From positions 211,001-275,000 of the forward strand of contig CAJNDT010005423.1 of the NCBI GenBank assembly GCA_905221615.1: a DNA stretch of 64,000 nt. The letters are read 5' to 3'. Positions within the stretch are counted from its first letter, which is position 1, and every line of letters starts with the position of its first letter. Position numbers and translations under genes: made by a program. The stretch is from Symbiodinium sp. CCMP2592 (Eukaryota > Sar > Dinophyceae > Suessiales > Symbiodiniaceae). Below are positions 49,490 through 60,956 of the stretch, piece by piece. The notes under the pieces are model-generated. The model was not told where the DNA came from. It saw only the letters and a program-made list of their open reading frames with translations, and made no database searches.

Positions 49490-50262
49490 AATTTAAGCAA
49501 CCACTCCTCATCGCTCCTAGGCCTTTGCGGATCGTTGTCATCGAGAGTCCACATCATCGAAGTTGACAGTTTAGAAGACTCTTAAAAGTTCAAGCTCGGG
49601 GATGTCAGAGCCGAAGTTAAACATTGACGGTTGAAAGGTGTCATGTCTTTCTTTCAGGCCTGAGAAGCAGTTGTTCCACAGATTAACTTCAGTGGTAAAT
49701 ATAATGCTTTTGTTTGAAGGTGCCTCAAACAGGGCTGGACCTCTGTTGATTTTAGAGATCAGGCTGCCAAGTAGTACTAAGTAGTCAGGCTTCTGTAATT
49801 ATCTAGTTTCAGTTTAGCAAAGTTGTGGGTGTAAAGACGTAAGAAAGTAACTTCAAAGATGTGACCACCACACTGTCTGTGATGTCATCTAGCAATTATA
49901 AAAAGCATGATCACGTCTAGCCAAATAGTAAGTTACACATCACATACAGGAGTGGTGCACATCTTTGACCAAGGCCTCGAAATAAAAGCCTGACTGCTTG
50001 ACAGCCTAACCCCAAATCTCCTCATAACAAGCCCAAGTTTGAGATCCTGTCCGACACAGCTAAGGCGGGTGTGTGGGCATCACTGGGCCTTCGGTGGCCC
50101 AGACCTCAGTCCAAGTCCTAATTTACTAATTAAAGCTTCCAGGCTATTTGAATGCATGTGTGCAGCATGGTGTGTGCCGGCATGGCCGGTGACTTTGCGG
50201 CACTGCCATAACACAGGATGAGTTCTCTGGCAGCATCTGGGCTTACTTGCCACTTTATTGTG
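49490..50262. other. Non-coding stretch with one palindrome
   Basis: No gene-like frame. 49,852-49,969 is a diverged palindrome of the CAAAGATG...CACATCTTTG type. Confidence 0.6.
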
Positions 50263-50303
50263 CCGAGTCCCAGAGTCTCAGATTCCCAGAGTCTCTGAGT
50301 CCG
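50263..50303 (+). promoter_or_regulatory. GAGTC octamer array upstream of gene 8 start
   Basis: GAGTCCCAGAGTCTCAGATT and two further units end about 10 bases before the ATG at 50,313. Confidence 0.6.
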
Positions 50304-50312
50304 GTTCCTGTG

Positions 50313-51106
50313 ATGGGGAAGAAGGCTCCGGCATCACAGAGGATGATGGGGAAGAAGGCTCCGGCATCACCGAGGATGAAGGCGAAAGCCAAAGAGCCAG
50401 GGAAACCAAGAAAGCGGAATCCCAAGACAGCAGGAGCAGAACAAGGAGGAGCCAGTCGCAGTGGGCCGAGTGGGAAAAGTGGCACGAGCGGCCGGAGTGG
50501 TTGGGAGCCCCGGGATCGGAATTCCAAGGCCGATGTTAAGGACGACGATCACAGCAGTCAGGCTGATTCCGAAGAAAGCAAAGGCAGCAGCATCAGCAGC
50601 ACCTGGCCCAGCAGCATTGAAAGCGAGCCCAAGGAGAACGAGAAGACCACACAGACCCCGCCTTGGATCAGGCGGTTGCGGCGTGCGCGGGACCTTGAGG
50701 ACAGAGTTACAGAAGAGAGACAGACATGATGAGGTTGAAGTTTGCCAAAGGCACATGATTTCCCTAAACAATTGAGGATTTAGAGCAGCGTGGCTACGAC
50801 ACTTTGCTCCGGGACAGTGCCGAGGCTGAATCGAGAAGGCTTTGTTTTGCTAAGCGAAGTTTCCACAGTTTGCTATCAGCACCTTTGAGATTCATGGTCT
50901 TCCCAGGCCGACAGGTAATGGATTTCGGTACGAACGAAGTATTGGACTTGGGCGCTCGAGTCATTTACAGACCTATGACAACTGGCATTGCGGGTGCCAG
51001 GTGATTCTACTCCGGGAAAGGCTAAGCCCCTGGACTTTTTTTACATCAGAGTACGGACACACCTGTGACACCCGGCATCGCTGCCGCTGCTGCTGTGATG
51101 TTTTGA
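50313..51106 (+). CDS. Gene 8: small basic/acidic disordered protein, three inferred exons
   Basis: Exon 1 (50,313-50,705) starts with two repeats of MGKKAPAS and continues Lys/Arg/Ser-rich, then acidic. The donor GTTACAG follows a codon end (...RARDLEDR). Exon 2 (50,777 to about 51,000) reads DLEQRGYDTLLRDSAEAESR and ends GIAGA. Exon 3 (about 51,052-51,106) would give STDTPVTPGIAAAAAVMF before a stop that runs straight into an octamer array, the arrangement seen at other gene ends. Introns are about 71 and 50 bases. The second acceptor would be CAGAG, as also proposed in gene 4. Function unknown. Confidence 0.55.
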
Positions 51107-51170
51107 CTCCTGACTCTCTGAGTCTCAGAGTCCCGGAGTACCGGCGGATGTCTGAGTCCTCTGACTGAGT
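51107..51170 (+). repeat. GAGTC octamer array downstream of gene 8
   Basis: Starts at the stop codon of gene 8: GACTCTCTGAGTCTCAGAGT and on. Confidence 0.7.
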
Positions 51171-51232
51171 GATTGATTGAATCGCCGAGCATTGATGATG
51201 TGGCAAAGAGGTTCCTGTGGCACAGACAGAAT

Positions 51233-51800
51233 GCACACGTAACGATGTGTGTGCGCGCTGTTTCTTTGCTTAGTATTGTGTGTAGCAAACCACATAAAGT
51301 CACACATGCGCGCGCGCGCGCTCCTTTCATGCGCGCGCGCGCGTGTGCGCATCCTTGTGTTTTGCTATATACAATTACTAAGCAAACAAACACACACGCG
51401 CGCGCGCGCGCTTACTGTGCGCGCGCGCGCTTACTGTTCGCTCGCGCGCGCGCGCTTACTGTGCGCGCGCGCGTGTCAGGTGTGTGCGCGCGCGCGTGTG
51501 TTTGTTTGCTTATTAATTGTATATAGCAAAACACAAGATGCGCGCGCGCGCGCGCGCGTGAAAGGCGCGCGCGCGCGTGAAAGGAGCGCGCGCGCGTGTT
51601 TGTTTGCTTTTAGTAATTGTATATAGCAAAACACAAAGATGCATGCGCGCGCGCGCACGGTAAAGCGCGCGCGCGCGCGTGAAAGGCGCGCGCGCGCGTG
51701 AAGCGCGCGCGACCACATGTGTGACTTTGTGGTTTGCTACACTCAATATATTAAGCAAAGAAACAGCGTGCACGCACATGTTTACGTGTGTGTGCAGAGT
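51233..51800. repeat. (CG)n-rich island inside a large imperfect palindrome
   Basis: The outer arms (about 51,245-51,310 and 51,712-51,790) are inverted copies: GTGTGTAGCAAACCACATAA pairs with TTGTGGTTTGCTACACTC-like sequence. Between them are about ten (CG)5-10 runs separated by short linkers. Inner inverted copies of TTTGCTATATACAATTACTA also occur. No gene. Confidence 0.85.
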
Positions 51801-51944
51801 GCTTCTGGCTTTAAATTATTCATTTCATGTAGCAAACACAAAGGAACGCTTTTCCTCGGGCAATACTGCCTGCTCTGAGGCTGTGATCACCATCGGCGGC
51901 CGGCGATGCTGGCCCCTTCTGCTGTGCCGAGCCCTGACACGCCA

Positions 51945-52440
51945 AGCAAACCACCACAACAATAACAAGACCGGCCACACAACATCATCAAACAACAACC
52001 ACAATAACAACACCAACACCACCAACAACAGCACCAACATCAACAGCAACCATAACCACATTGACAACACAACCAGCAACAACTGCAGTAGCAACATCAA
52101 TAACAACAGCACCGATACCCTAACGATAAGAACCACTACAACATTAAGAACACGAATATCAACCACCATAAACAAATATTACTGACAATAGCGCAACGAC
52201 AGTTACAATAACAACAAGATTAACAGTAGCAACTGCAGTAACAATGGCAATCACAAGAACAACAGCAATAACAGTAACAGTCACAATGGCAGCAGCAACA
52301 GCAACAGCAGCAACATCAACAGCATTCACAAGATTGACAACCAACCGTAGCAGTGTGGAAAGAGGATTAACATTACGAACAACAATAATAACAGCAGGTG
52401 TCACAACAAGAGCATCAACATCATCATGAACAACAGGGAG
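51945..52440. repeat. Triplet-rich (AAC/CAA) tract near right TIR
   Basis: Similar in composition to the tract beside the left TIR, but less pure. 52,441-52,620 is T-rich and non-coding. Confidence 0.8.
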
Positions 52441-52620
52441 TTGCTGGTTGCCTGATTGTTTCTGTTTCTTTGCACTGTCACTATGATGTTGTTGTTTTCC
52501 TTAGGTGTGTCTCTCTGTTCTTGTTGTGCTGCTTATATCTACTGCCACTGTCGTGCTTGTGTTACTATCCATTGTGGCGCCTATTTTATGCTTGCTGTCC
52601 TTATTCCTATAATTGTTCAT

Positions 52621-53565
52621 GAGGCAGGCATGCATGTCATGTCATGTGCCACTTGAGCAGCGGCCATGTGTGCACCACTTGATCAGTGGCTGTGTCGTGA
52701 CATGCCGTGCGCCACTTGAGCAGCGGCCATGACGTGTGCCACTTGAGCAGCGGCCATGATGAATGACATGTTAAACTTAAAACCCTCACATGCATGCATG
52801 ACGAGTCCTGCCTGGATGACAAAGCTCCCCCGTTGCTCAATGGTCTGACAGGGGGTGCACAGGTGGTATTTAAGGCTAGGTAAAGTTCGTGAAAGAGGTT
52901 GAGGCTAGCTTAGGGCGCAGGGCCAGGTTTCAGGGAGTTGCTGTAGATGTCAAAAGTTTAGGTTTAGTAAAGGGCTTGTTTAAGGTTAAACTAAGGGTTA
53001 GAGGTGAAAGGTTTAAGGGGTTTAGGGTTCAAAGCAAAGTTTCAGGGAATTGCTTCAGAGGTGAAGTTTCAAAAACTTGGTTGAGTCTGAAAGTTTGTTA
53101 AGGAAAGTTTGTTAAGGGGTTCAGGGCGTAAGGAAAAATGCACACCCCGCCACATGTGATGTAGTTAATAATATCATCATCACATATGGAAGCGGAGTGC
53201 ATTTTTGGTCATGTCTATGCCCTAATGCTTTCCATTCTTAAATGAAACTTTAAATACACCTCAAAATCTTACTGCCACTGAGAAATGGACATAAATACCA
53301 CTGAAGCCCTATAGAAGTAGGAAATTTTCGCATGATTCTTTCAAAACCAAATGTAAAAATCTGGGATGCATATACCTTGATGCTTTCAAAGTCTGGTCAG
53401 CTTTTTTTGGAGGGCCCTGCCGCCGCCCCCCATACGAGGGACCCAAGGTCACACAAAAAAAATCTAACATCCCAAACCCCCAAGCACCTTCCATATCAAA
53501 ACAACAACCCAAATCCAGGCTACAGGAAACAAACACCAGGCTACAGGAATCAACCAACAGAGGTT
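52621..53565 (-). repeat. Right terminal inverted repeat of the 40-kb element
   Basis: Reverse-complement match to 13,559-14,593, ending CAACAGAGGTT at the outer border. It includes the inverted subterminal repeats (52,655-52,770) and a telomere-like degenerate stretch (about 52,870-53,120). Confidence 0.85.
53132..53208. repeat. Palindrome in right TIR
   Basis: AAAAATGCACACCCCGCCAC ... CGGAGTGCATTTTT; counterpart of 13,885-13,966. Confidence 0.8.
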
Positions 53566-53569
53566 AAAC
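53566..53569. repeat. Candidate 4-bp target duplication AAAC, right of the 40-kb element
   Basis: Matches 13,555-13,558. Confidence 0.75.
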
Positions 53570-54902
53570 CCGGCCGAGACACCCGCTTTCGGACTGCCGC
53601 ACACTCAGAAGATCCAGTCAGAGACGCACCCCGCTTCGGGACCAACTGCGAGAGGGGCGCCGCAGGACTGCTCGGGGGGCACCACCTGAAAGCCCTCCAC
53701 GTGACGAGGGGGCGAGGAGCTCCACGGACCATCCTGACGCAGAGATACAGATGATACACGAGATAGCCGACGGCCTCGCAAACCATGACGGGGAGATCAT
53801 CTCGAACATCTGCGCCATAGCACTACGCATGCTCAGTCACGCGGAGAACTTCCCCCACACCCAACCGCGAAAGACAGGTGCCGCCTTTGCTGGACCCTCG
53901 GGAGTCAGTGAGGCATACAGGTTCGTTGCATCCATGCGAGTGCGCCGGGGGGAGGGATTTACCCCGGAAGAGTATGCTACGGACCTTAGCCAGCTTCGTG
54001 TTATGATCGAAGCAGGCTTGGGAGAACTGAGTGAACCTATGCCGGGTGACGTTCCGCAGAGTTCTCTGAGCAAAGCAGCCAACCACCTACGAGAAGCCTA
54101 CAACCGCGTGGACAAAGTGATTCTCCCCGCCATGGGGGGAGATCGTACCTGGAACACGCTGGCATGGTGGAACACCCTGCATGACCTCCTCGCTCCAGCC
54201 GCACTTCTCGCTACCAAGAGGGGAGAGGCAGTGACCATGGAGCCTGACGCCACACAAGCCCACCCAGCTGATGTTATCAGCCTGGCTGGGGAGGCACATG
54301 GCGAGTGGACAGCTCGCTCGAGCCAGACCGGGTCGGCAACTACACAGCTGCTCAGGGCAGCCACCCGACTGCGCAACGTAGTCCCACACGTGGGGGATCA
54401 CGTCTTGCTGCCCATCGTGGAAATGCTGCACGCGCTAGAAGCTTGGCGACAATCAATATTCGGGGGAGTGCATGCCGTCACTGAGAGCACTCAAACGGGG
54501 GAAACCCCGCAGCTGGCGCCAACAGAGCCAGTGGACTACATCCCGGAGAACATGAACCCCGGGGACAGCACGGAGGAGCTACGCGCCGACCCAGCGGAAG
54601 TGCCGATCCAGCCGGAGCACGCCGAACAAGGGGGAGCACTCACTGCTCCTCAAATGGCGGCTTTGATGACGCCGAGCTTACAAGCTGCGGTCAATGCGGT
54701 GGGGGAACTCTCTACCTTCCCAACGCAGTCGGAGAGTGACATGACTACAGTCCCATGGCATGGCCACCATGACGGGGGACACTCGAGAGGGGCGAGTACT
54801 GAGAGGGAGCGCTCCAGAAGTCGTCAAGACGATGACGATGGCGGTAGCCACAGACGGCGTAGACTTCAAGCCGCCTTTTACGGAAAGCATGGCCCTTACT
54901 GA
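53570..54902 (+). pseudogene. LINE copy A ORFx, last segment with helical domain
   Basis: In the frame that rejoins 13,558, it reads RPRHPLSDCRTLRRSSQRR and runs to TGA at 54,900-54,902 without a stop; the first in-frame ATG of the segment is 53,751. The core (about 53,745-54,460) is a helix-rich domain containing AHPADVISLAGEAHGEW and VVPHVGDHVLLPIVEML. Copies B (THPSDSIALAGNALEM) and D (GHPADVIAASRGIL) carry the same domain. A Ser/Arg/Asp-rich tail follows (STERERSRSRQDDDDGG). Function unknown; the position after the RT ORF would make this a second, downstream LINE protein. Confidence 0.75.
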
Positions 54903-55382
54903 GGACCGATGGGGGATACTACAATCTACCCTACTGTCTCTTCACCCTCACATCGGAACTCGGAGGGGACATGCCCTCCAGGTAGCATAGTTGAGCCAAC
55001 CACAACTAGCCGGGGAGTCCGACTTAACACACCGTTGTTGCTGTTGCTTTGCTTTGTTTCAGACCCACAGCTAGCAAGGTTGGCCCGGGCCTCAGTTTTC
55101 CGCAGTTCGACCAGGTTTGCACTCGTGTAGCGGGGGGTATGTGAGGTAACTGTAGCTTCAAAACGAACTGCGGCACAAGTCGGGGGAAACCTCCCAAATC
55201 CTGTGATACTTACAGCTGTTTAGCACTGTATTTGGTTTCTGGGGGGGACCCGCGGGCCGTTTTGTAAAGCCGAGCCTTGTGGAGGAATAACCTTCATAAG
55301 GACCCAAGAAATCCCGCGAAACGCGGGTGTGCGAGACCGCACGAAGGCAGAGCCCGGACGCTGCTCTGTCTTCACGCCCGGT

Positions 55383-55410
<28 letters not shown>
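54903..55410 (+). other. LINE copy A 3' UTR
   Basis: Non-coding and rich in GGGGA words. 55,313-55,327 is a small perfect hairpin (CCCGCG-AAA-CGCGGG). The stretch ends in (GA)n just before the conserved stem-loop. Confidence 0.6.
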
Positions 55411-56125
<715 letters not shown>

Positions 56126-56595
56126 AGCCCGCAACCTGCCTGCCTGAGTGACAGCAACCTCGAGCCCTTGCTGCACCTACAACACCCCACAACCTGCAGT
56201 GTCCGTAAACCTGATCCTGACCAAGCTGCACGAGATACCGATTCAGAACTACATGACGAAGCCTACGACTACGAGCTCCAGTTTCAGTTTGACCTCAAGC
56301 CTTACCAGTACTACCTAACCGAGCTGATGTATCACCCTCGAACTCCTGACCAACCTCTACGACTCTACTAGTACTACCTGCTCAAAGCCAGCCCGAACCT
56401 CCAGAAGACGATGCAGAACCCGACGGCCCCCGATACCTACCGCAACCTCCTCCTTAACCAATAACTAACAAGCCACGAGATGCACAGGACCAGGCTGCAG
56501 CAGTGAAGTCGTCTTGCCGGTGAACTCAGTCATGCATATGCATCGCCGTGGCCTGCAGCCTAGACTGAGTAGCTACAACACGACAGTAGTACAAC
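56126..56595 (+). other. LINE copy B spacer between RT and ORFx
   Basis: 470 bases, compared with 250 in copy A. A 67-codon frame at 56,168-56,371 (YDYELQFQFDLKPYQYYL) may be remnant coding sequence; otherwise nothing is visible. Confidence 0.5.
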
Positions 56596-59500
56596 ATGAC
56601 GGGGCGGAAACTCCTCCCTAGCAGCTTGGCCATCCTGGCCTTGCTGGGCCAAGCCTTGTGGTGGGGCGGCACGGCAGGACCCAACCCCGGGACACCCACT
56701 AAGGACGTGGCCACTGACACGGACGACCTGCCCAGCCGCATGGGCACCACCGTGGCCCAGAACGCACAGCAAACGACTCCGAGCACAGTTGAGGAAGCCG
56801 CGCAACACCCGGCAACAGACCTGGCAGACGGACAACCCACAACCAACAGCGAACCGCCACCTACCACACCAACCCTTGGCAAGCCTACTACCCAGCCCCC
56901 TACGTGGCAGACCACGACGTTTGGTCTGGGGGCGGATGGTACCCGGATGAGCCCACCAACCACAACCAACCCCACGACCAGGGGTGCCCCCGCTGCCAAA
57001 CATGCGGCAATCTGAATACCTCCACTGGCTCACGGCAGGAGAACTTCCTGACCATTACATAGAGAGGGAACTGCTGCCTTTTCTCGACCCCCAACCACCA
57101 GCCCAGACGTCAACAGCCACAGAGCCGCAGCCAGCAACCGCAGCCCTCGACGCAACGGAGAGGACGGGGCGGCACGACAGCCCAAACACCGCGGCAACAC
57201 CACAAGACGAAGCACAGCACCAACCCACCATCACCACAGATACAGAAGAGGCGGCGAACCACAGCCCGAAAGCACCCAAGGCAGTAGCCACCGGGTCCAA
57301 CGCCACACCACAAGCCGAAGACAGACCTCCACCCCCACCTGCAGCGATGCAGACAGCCGACACGCAGCCAACCACAGAACCCAACCAAGCCCCAGCAGCA
57401 GAACAACCTCCACCGCAACAACCACAGGCACCGCCCGTGAGCACACCACAGTCGACAGACGCAGACCGCCCACGCCAGACCTTGGCCCCCCCCCTTAGCC
57501 TGACCGCCCACCCAGAACAAGAGAGGGGGCAGGCAAGATCCAACTACAGCTGGCCACGGGGCGGCACCGGCCAAGGAGCCCGATACCAGCCACACCAGGC
57601 ACGCCCCCCACCACGCCCTCGGACAGCTGACCCCAATTGGGCAGACCTGCTCAATAGACCCCTGCAGCCACTCCGACCAACCATGGACGCCGACATGGAC
57701 CCCGCACCCTGGGACCAGCCCGCAGCTAGCTCCACAGACCCGGCGCCACACGAACCAGCGAGCAGCTCTACAGACCCAGCTCCGCACGGGATGACACGCA
57801 ACCCCCCACTCTCCCCTTCAGCCATGGCCGCGGCCCAAGAGCGCCTGCACCACACAGCCACAAGCCGCAGCCCCACCGTGGTGGCTCGTGCAGATAGAAA
57901 GCCACCCGCTGCGAAAGGAGGAACATGAACTGGCAGCACTCCAAGCAGACCCCAACCCCCTTCGCGCCATACCACCAGGCATACGCTCCGAGCTCGCACC
58001 TCCCATCTCCACAGGGACAGTCCTGTCCCTCACAAGACCAAACTTACAAACCTACATAGCAGAGGTGGTGGCAGCACCCCCCCCCAGGCAGCTACGAGTT
58101 CAATGCAGCCATCCTATGTGAAGGAGACATCCTCATCTTCATGTGGCAAGACGGGGAATGGCTCCTGGACGTCCACCTCAACGAGGAAGCGGGGTGCAGC
58201 GACTCCGGGACGGACACCACCCAACCCACCGCAGCATCCGATGAAGCACACTCGGAGCACACTGCAGACCCCCAAGCCTGTCAAACACACGGCGGGGTGA
58301 CAGACCAACCACAGGCTGACGGCGACCCACTCCAAAGCAGCTGCCACACCCAAGGCGGGGCGACAGCCACGCCACTTGACCACCAAAGCCCCGCCAGCGC
58401 CACGAACACAGCCACAGCAGACACTGGACCCTCACCACCGCAAAGCAGCCACAGCCACAGCCAGAACCACCAACCACAACAGGAAACCCCAACAGCCACG
58501 GCAAGCTCCTCGACAGCCAACCACACAGTGAACAGCAGACCCACACAGGGGTCACCACGGACAGACCAACCCCAACACCACCAACCACAGCAGGAAACCT
58601 CAGCCACGGCAAGCTCCTCAGGCGATGCAGCGCCAAATGCCATGCAGAACCACCAACCACAGCAGGAAACCACCTCAGCCACGGCAAGCTCCTCATCACA
58701 CACAGAAACAGTCAGTGCAAGCACACCACATGGACCGCTCTCCGATGGACGTACCCTTAGGCGAAGCCAACAGGCCGGAGACAGACCACCGCCAAGCACA
58801 ACCACACCACCAAGCAGGCCCAGTCTACTACAGCAAATACAGGATGGCCGACCCCTGGGCAACAGACTCCAGCCCCCCCCGCCAGAGCATGACCAATCTG
58901 CACTCATGCAGCGGCCGGGGCGACCCTCCTCATCCAACCAAGCCCCAAACCACTTGGAGGACGCCATCGACAAGCTACGCAGCCTACTCTTCGAAACGGG
59001 CATGCGAGAAATGCATGAGGTCACATACCATGTGGTCATTCTACTCAACCTCATTGTGCCGGAGCGAAACAACCACACACCGAACAACCGCAGCTGTGAG
59101 TCACCGCAGAAGAGAACCCGCAGCACACACTCACTCTTCCGAGAAGCAGCAGTCCACCTGCACAGCCTAGCAGCCACAGGACACAGCCCACAACTTGCAG
59201 CTCCTCCGATACTACAGCAGCTGGCACAAGCCCGACAACTAGTCACCAGGGGGATCGACACCTCACCCGGGGCGACACAGATGGGGGTAAGCAGTGCACA
59301 GCTAGCAGCAGCAAGGGGCGTACACCACCTCATCAATAGAGTGTACGACAGTGTAGAAGCCATGGGCGCCGCCGGGCTACAACAACATCGGGGCGATCTG
59401 TGCACTGCGGCAAGGTTGGCAGCAGTGGCGGGGCGTGACGAGATCCTGCCAAGACCGTTTGCGACGCACCCGTCAGACAGCATTGCCTTGGCGGGGAATG

Positions 59501-60093
59501 CACTGGAAATGGAAAGGCCGTACCTGGGACATGCAGCCTCGCTAGCAGAAGCCGTGGCCAACTTGGGGGCGGCACGTGGCTTTCTCACGGACGCACCCTA
59601 CCTGCTGTGCGGGGAAGCACTCCACTCACTGCACCTGTGGCAGCAAGGTGGTGAAGCAGTGATGGTGGAGAGCCAAGAAGGGGCGAGCACAGAGGCAAGC
59701 GAAGAAGCCGGGGCGCCAACGCTATGGCCCACAATCGGGGCAGCGCAGACTCAACTTGACCCCGGTGACGATGAACCAGCTGCCATGGCCACCCTCGAGG
59801 AGGACGCCGGGGCACAACTCGACCCAGGAGACGAAGAAAGAGCCGCGCTGGCGGACCTCGAGGCACAGCTGGAGTTTGAAAGACAATGTGGAGCCCAAGA
59901 GGCGCAACACAATGCGTCAGAGGAGGAAGTCGGGGCGGAAGTCCCGACAGACGCGGACTATGACGAGGCGCAGAGGGTCGAGGACGAGGGCGAGGCGACA
60001 GAAGACTACATCGACCCCGTGACCAGACGGCGAGTGACCTCGAGCCCTACTGATAGACCAACGCCGTACTCGTCCCCTGACCGCAGTGACTGA
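56596..60093 (+). pseudogene. LINE copy B ORFx, coding sequence in several frames
   Basis: The start MTGRKLLPSSLAILALLGQ resembles the hydrophobic start in copy A. The conserved blocks appear in order but in different frames: DVWSGG near 56,918, Y-x-HWLTAGELPDHYIERELLP near 57,015-57,080, YEFNAAILCEGDILIFM near 58,095, HGPLSDGRTLRRS near 58,730 and the helical domain with THPSDSIALAGNALEM near 59,465. The last 650 codons (58,141-60,093) are one open frame ending in an acidic tail. At least two frame changes are needed; one falls at the C-run at 58,076-58,086. Decay, sequencing slips at homopolymers and short introns are all possible. GGGGCG is abundant on the sense strand. Confidence 0.65.
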
Positions 60094-60933
60094 AGGGGCG
60101 ACCACCCAGGGGCGAATGCCCCTTAGAACTCCGCGTCCTGTGATGTGCATCGCATCGTACTCCCGTACTCTTGTGTGGCCACATACTACAGCGGAGCACC
60201 TAGTAAAGCAGGTTAGGACCGGCCCCACGTCGTGTGATCTGCACCGTACTCTACAAGCTTTGTTTCTCAGTCGGGGCGACACCTAGGCTCGACACACTAG
60301 GTCCCGAGGCAGTACTATAACACCTGAGGGGGTATAGCAAGGGCCAATGAATACCGGAGCGTCGAGACCATAGCCGTGAGCCTAGCCCTTGAAGTACCAT
60401 GCAGCCCCAGTCATGTGATCTGTACCGTACTGCTATCAAGGTGTGTTGCCATAAGGCGGGGCGCAATAGGTACCACGAGAGCCCCCAGGGCCAAAACAGA
60501 GTGGAGCCAAGGTAGCCTGGAAAGGGACATTGTAAACAGCACCTGGGTAAAGTACCTGTAGAGTGTTGATATGTTGTGCAGGCCCACTCGTAGTCAGCCT
60601 CCTCGCACTGCCGACCCAAAAGTGGAATACCCACGGAGCAGTACTGGCAGTGGGCGATACGCGGGTTCAGCATCTTACTTGTCATGGAACTTTCGGGGCG
60701 TAGAGTACAGTATCGCCGAGGAGTGCTTGTTGTTCCCGCATGTAACACACATGCGTACAACCAACAGACGGGCGGCTCCCACAGCGGCTCGCCCTCAAGC
60801 CCGGAGAAAGAAAGAGAGATATTCTAATTACGTTGCTGGTTGGAAAGCGGGAACCCACTCACAACCCTGAAAAACAGGGCAACATCCTGTACCCTTCCAC
60901 TCCAAATAGTGGATGGGGTAGCGCGCTCGCGCG
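60094..60933 (+). other. LINE copy B 3' UTR
   Basis: No gene-like ORF. A short element close to GTGATCTG(C/T)ACCGTACT occurs at about 60,229-60,252 and 60,411-60,432, with a weaker form at 60,138-60,165. Confidence 0.6.
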
Positions 60934-60956
60934 GGGCGGGAGGACTGCTCCTGCCC
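60934..60956 (+). ncRNA. LINE 3' stem-loop, copy B
   Basis: GGGCGGGAG-GACTG-CTCCTGCCC: nine pairs including one G-T, the same GACTG loop, followed by CCCCGAGCAAAGCAAAGAGA. Confidence 0.8.

Larger units (their letters stand above)
13559..53565. mobile_element. Candidate giant DNA transposon, 40,007 bp, about 1-kb terminal inverted repeats
   Basis: The two ends are inverted copies of each other (13,559-14,593 and 52,621-53,565), both starting AACCTCTGTTG. Each is flanked by AAAC. Deleting it joins CAA CAA ACC CGG in frame, and the downstream peptide (HPLSDCRTLRRS) aligns with HGPLSDGRTLRRS of copy B, so the empty site is an intact ORFx. Inside are copia-2, about eight genes, octamer arrays, satellites and palindromes. 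A DUF7869-type, transposase-like gene at 45,335-47,871 could supply the recombinase. I saw no DNA polymerase B or capsid gene, so this is not an evident Polinton. The alternative is two separate inverted repeats that only appear to be linked. Confidence 0.75.

Noticed and set aside
51125..51780. Arg/Ala-repeat frames over the CG island
   Set aside because: Alternating CG reads as RA in every frame; no coding evidence.
13559..53565. Polinton/Maverick or integrated giant-virus origin for the 40-kb element
   Set aside because: No DNA polymerase B, packaging ATPase, capsid or retroviral-type integrase (other than in copia-2) seen; the duplication is 4 rather than 6 bases.
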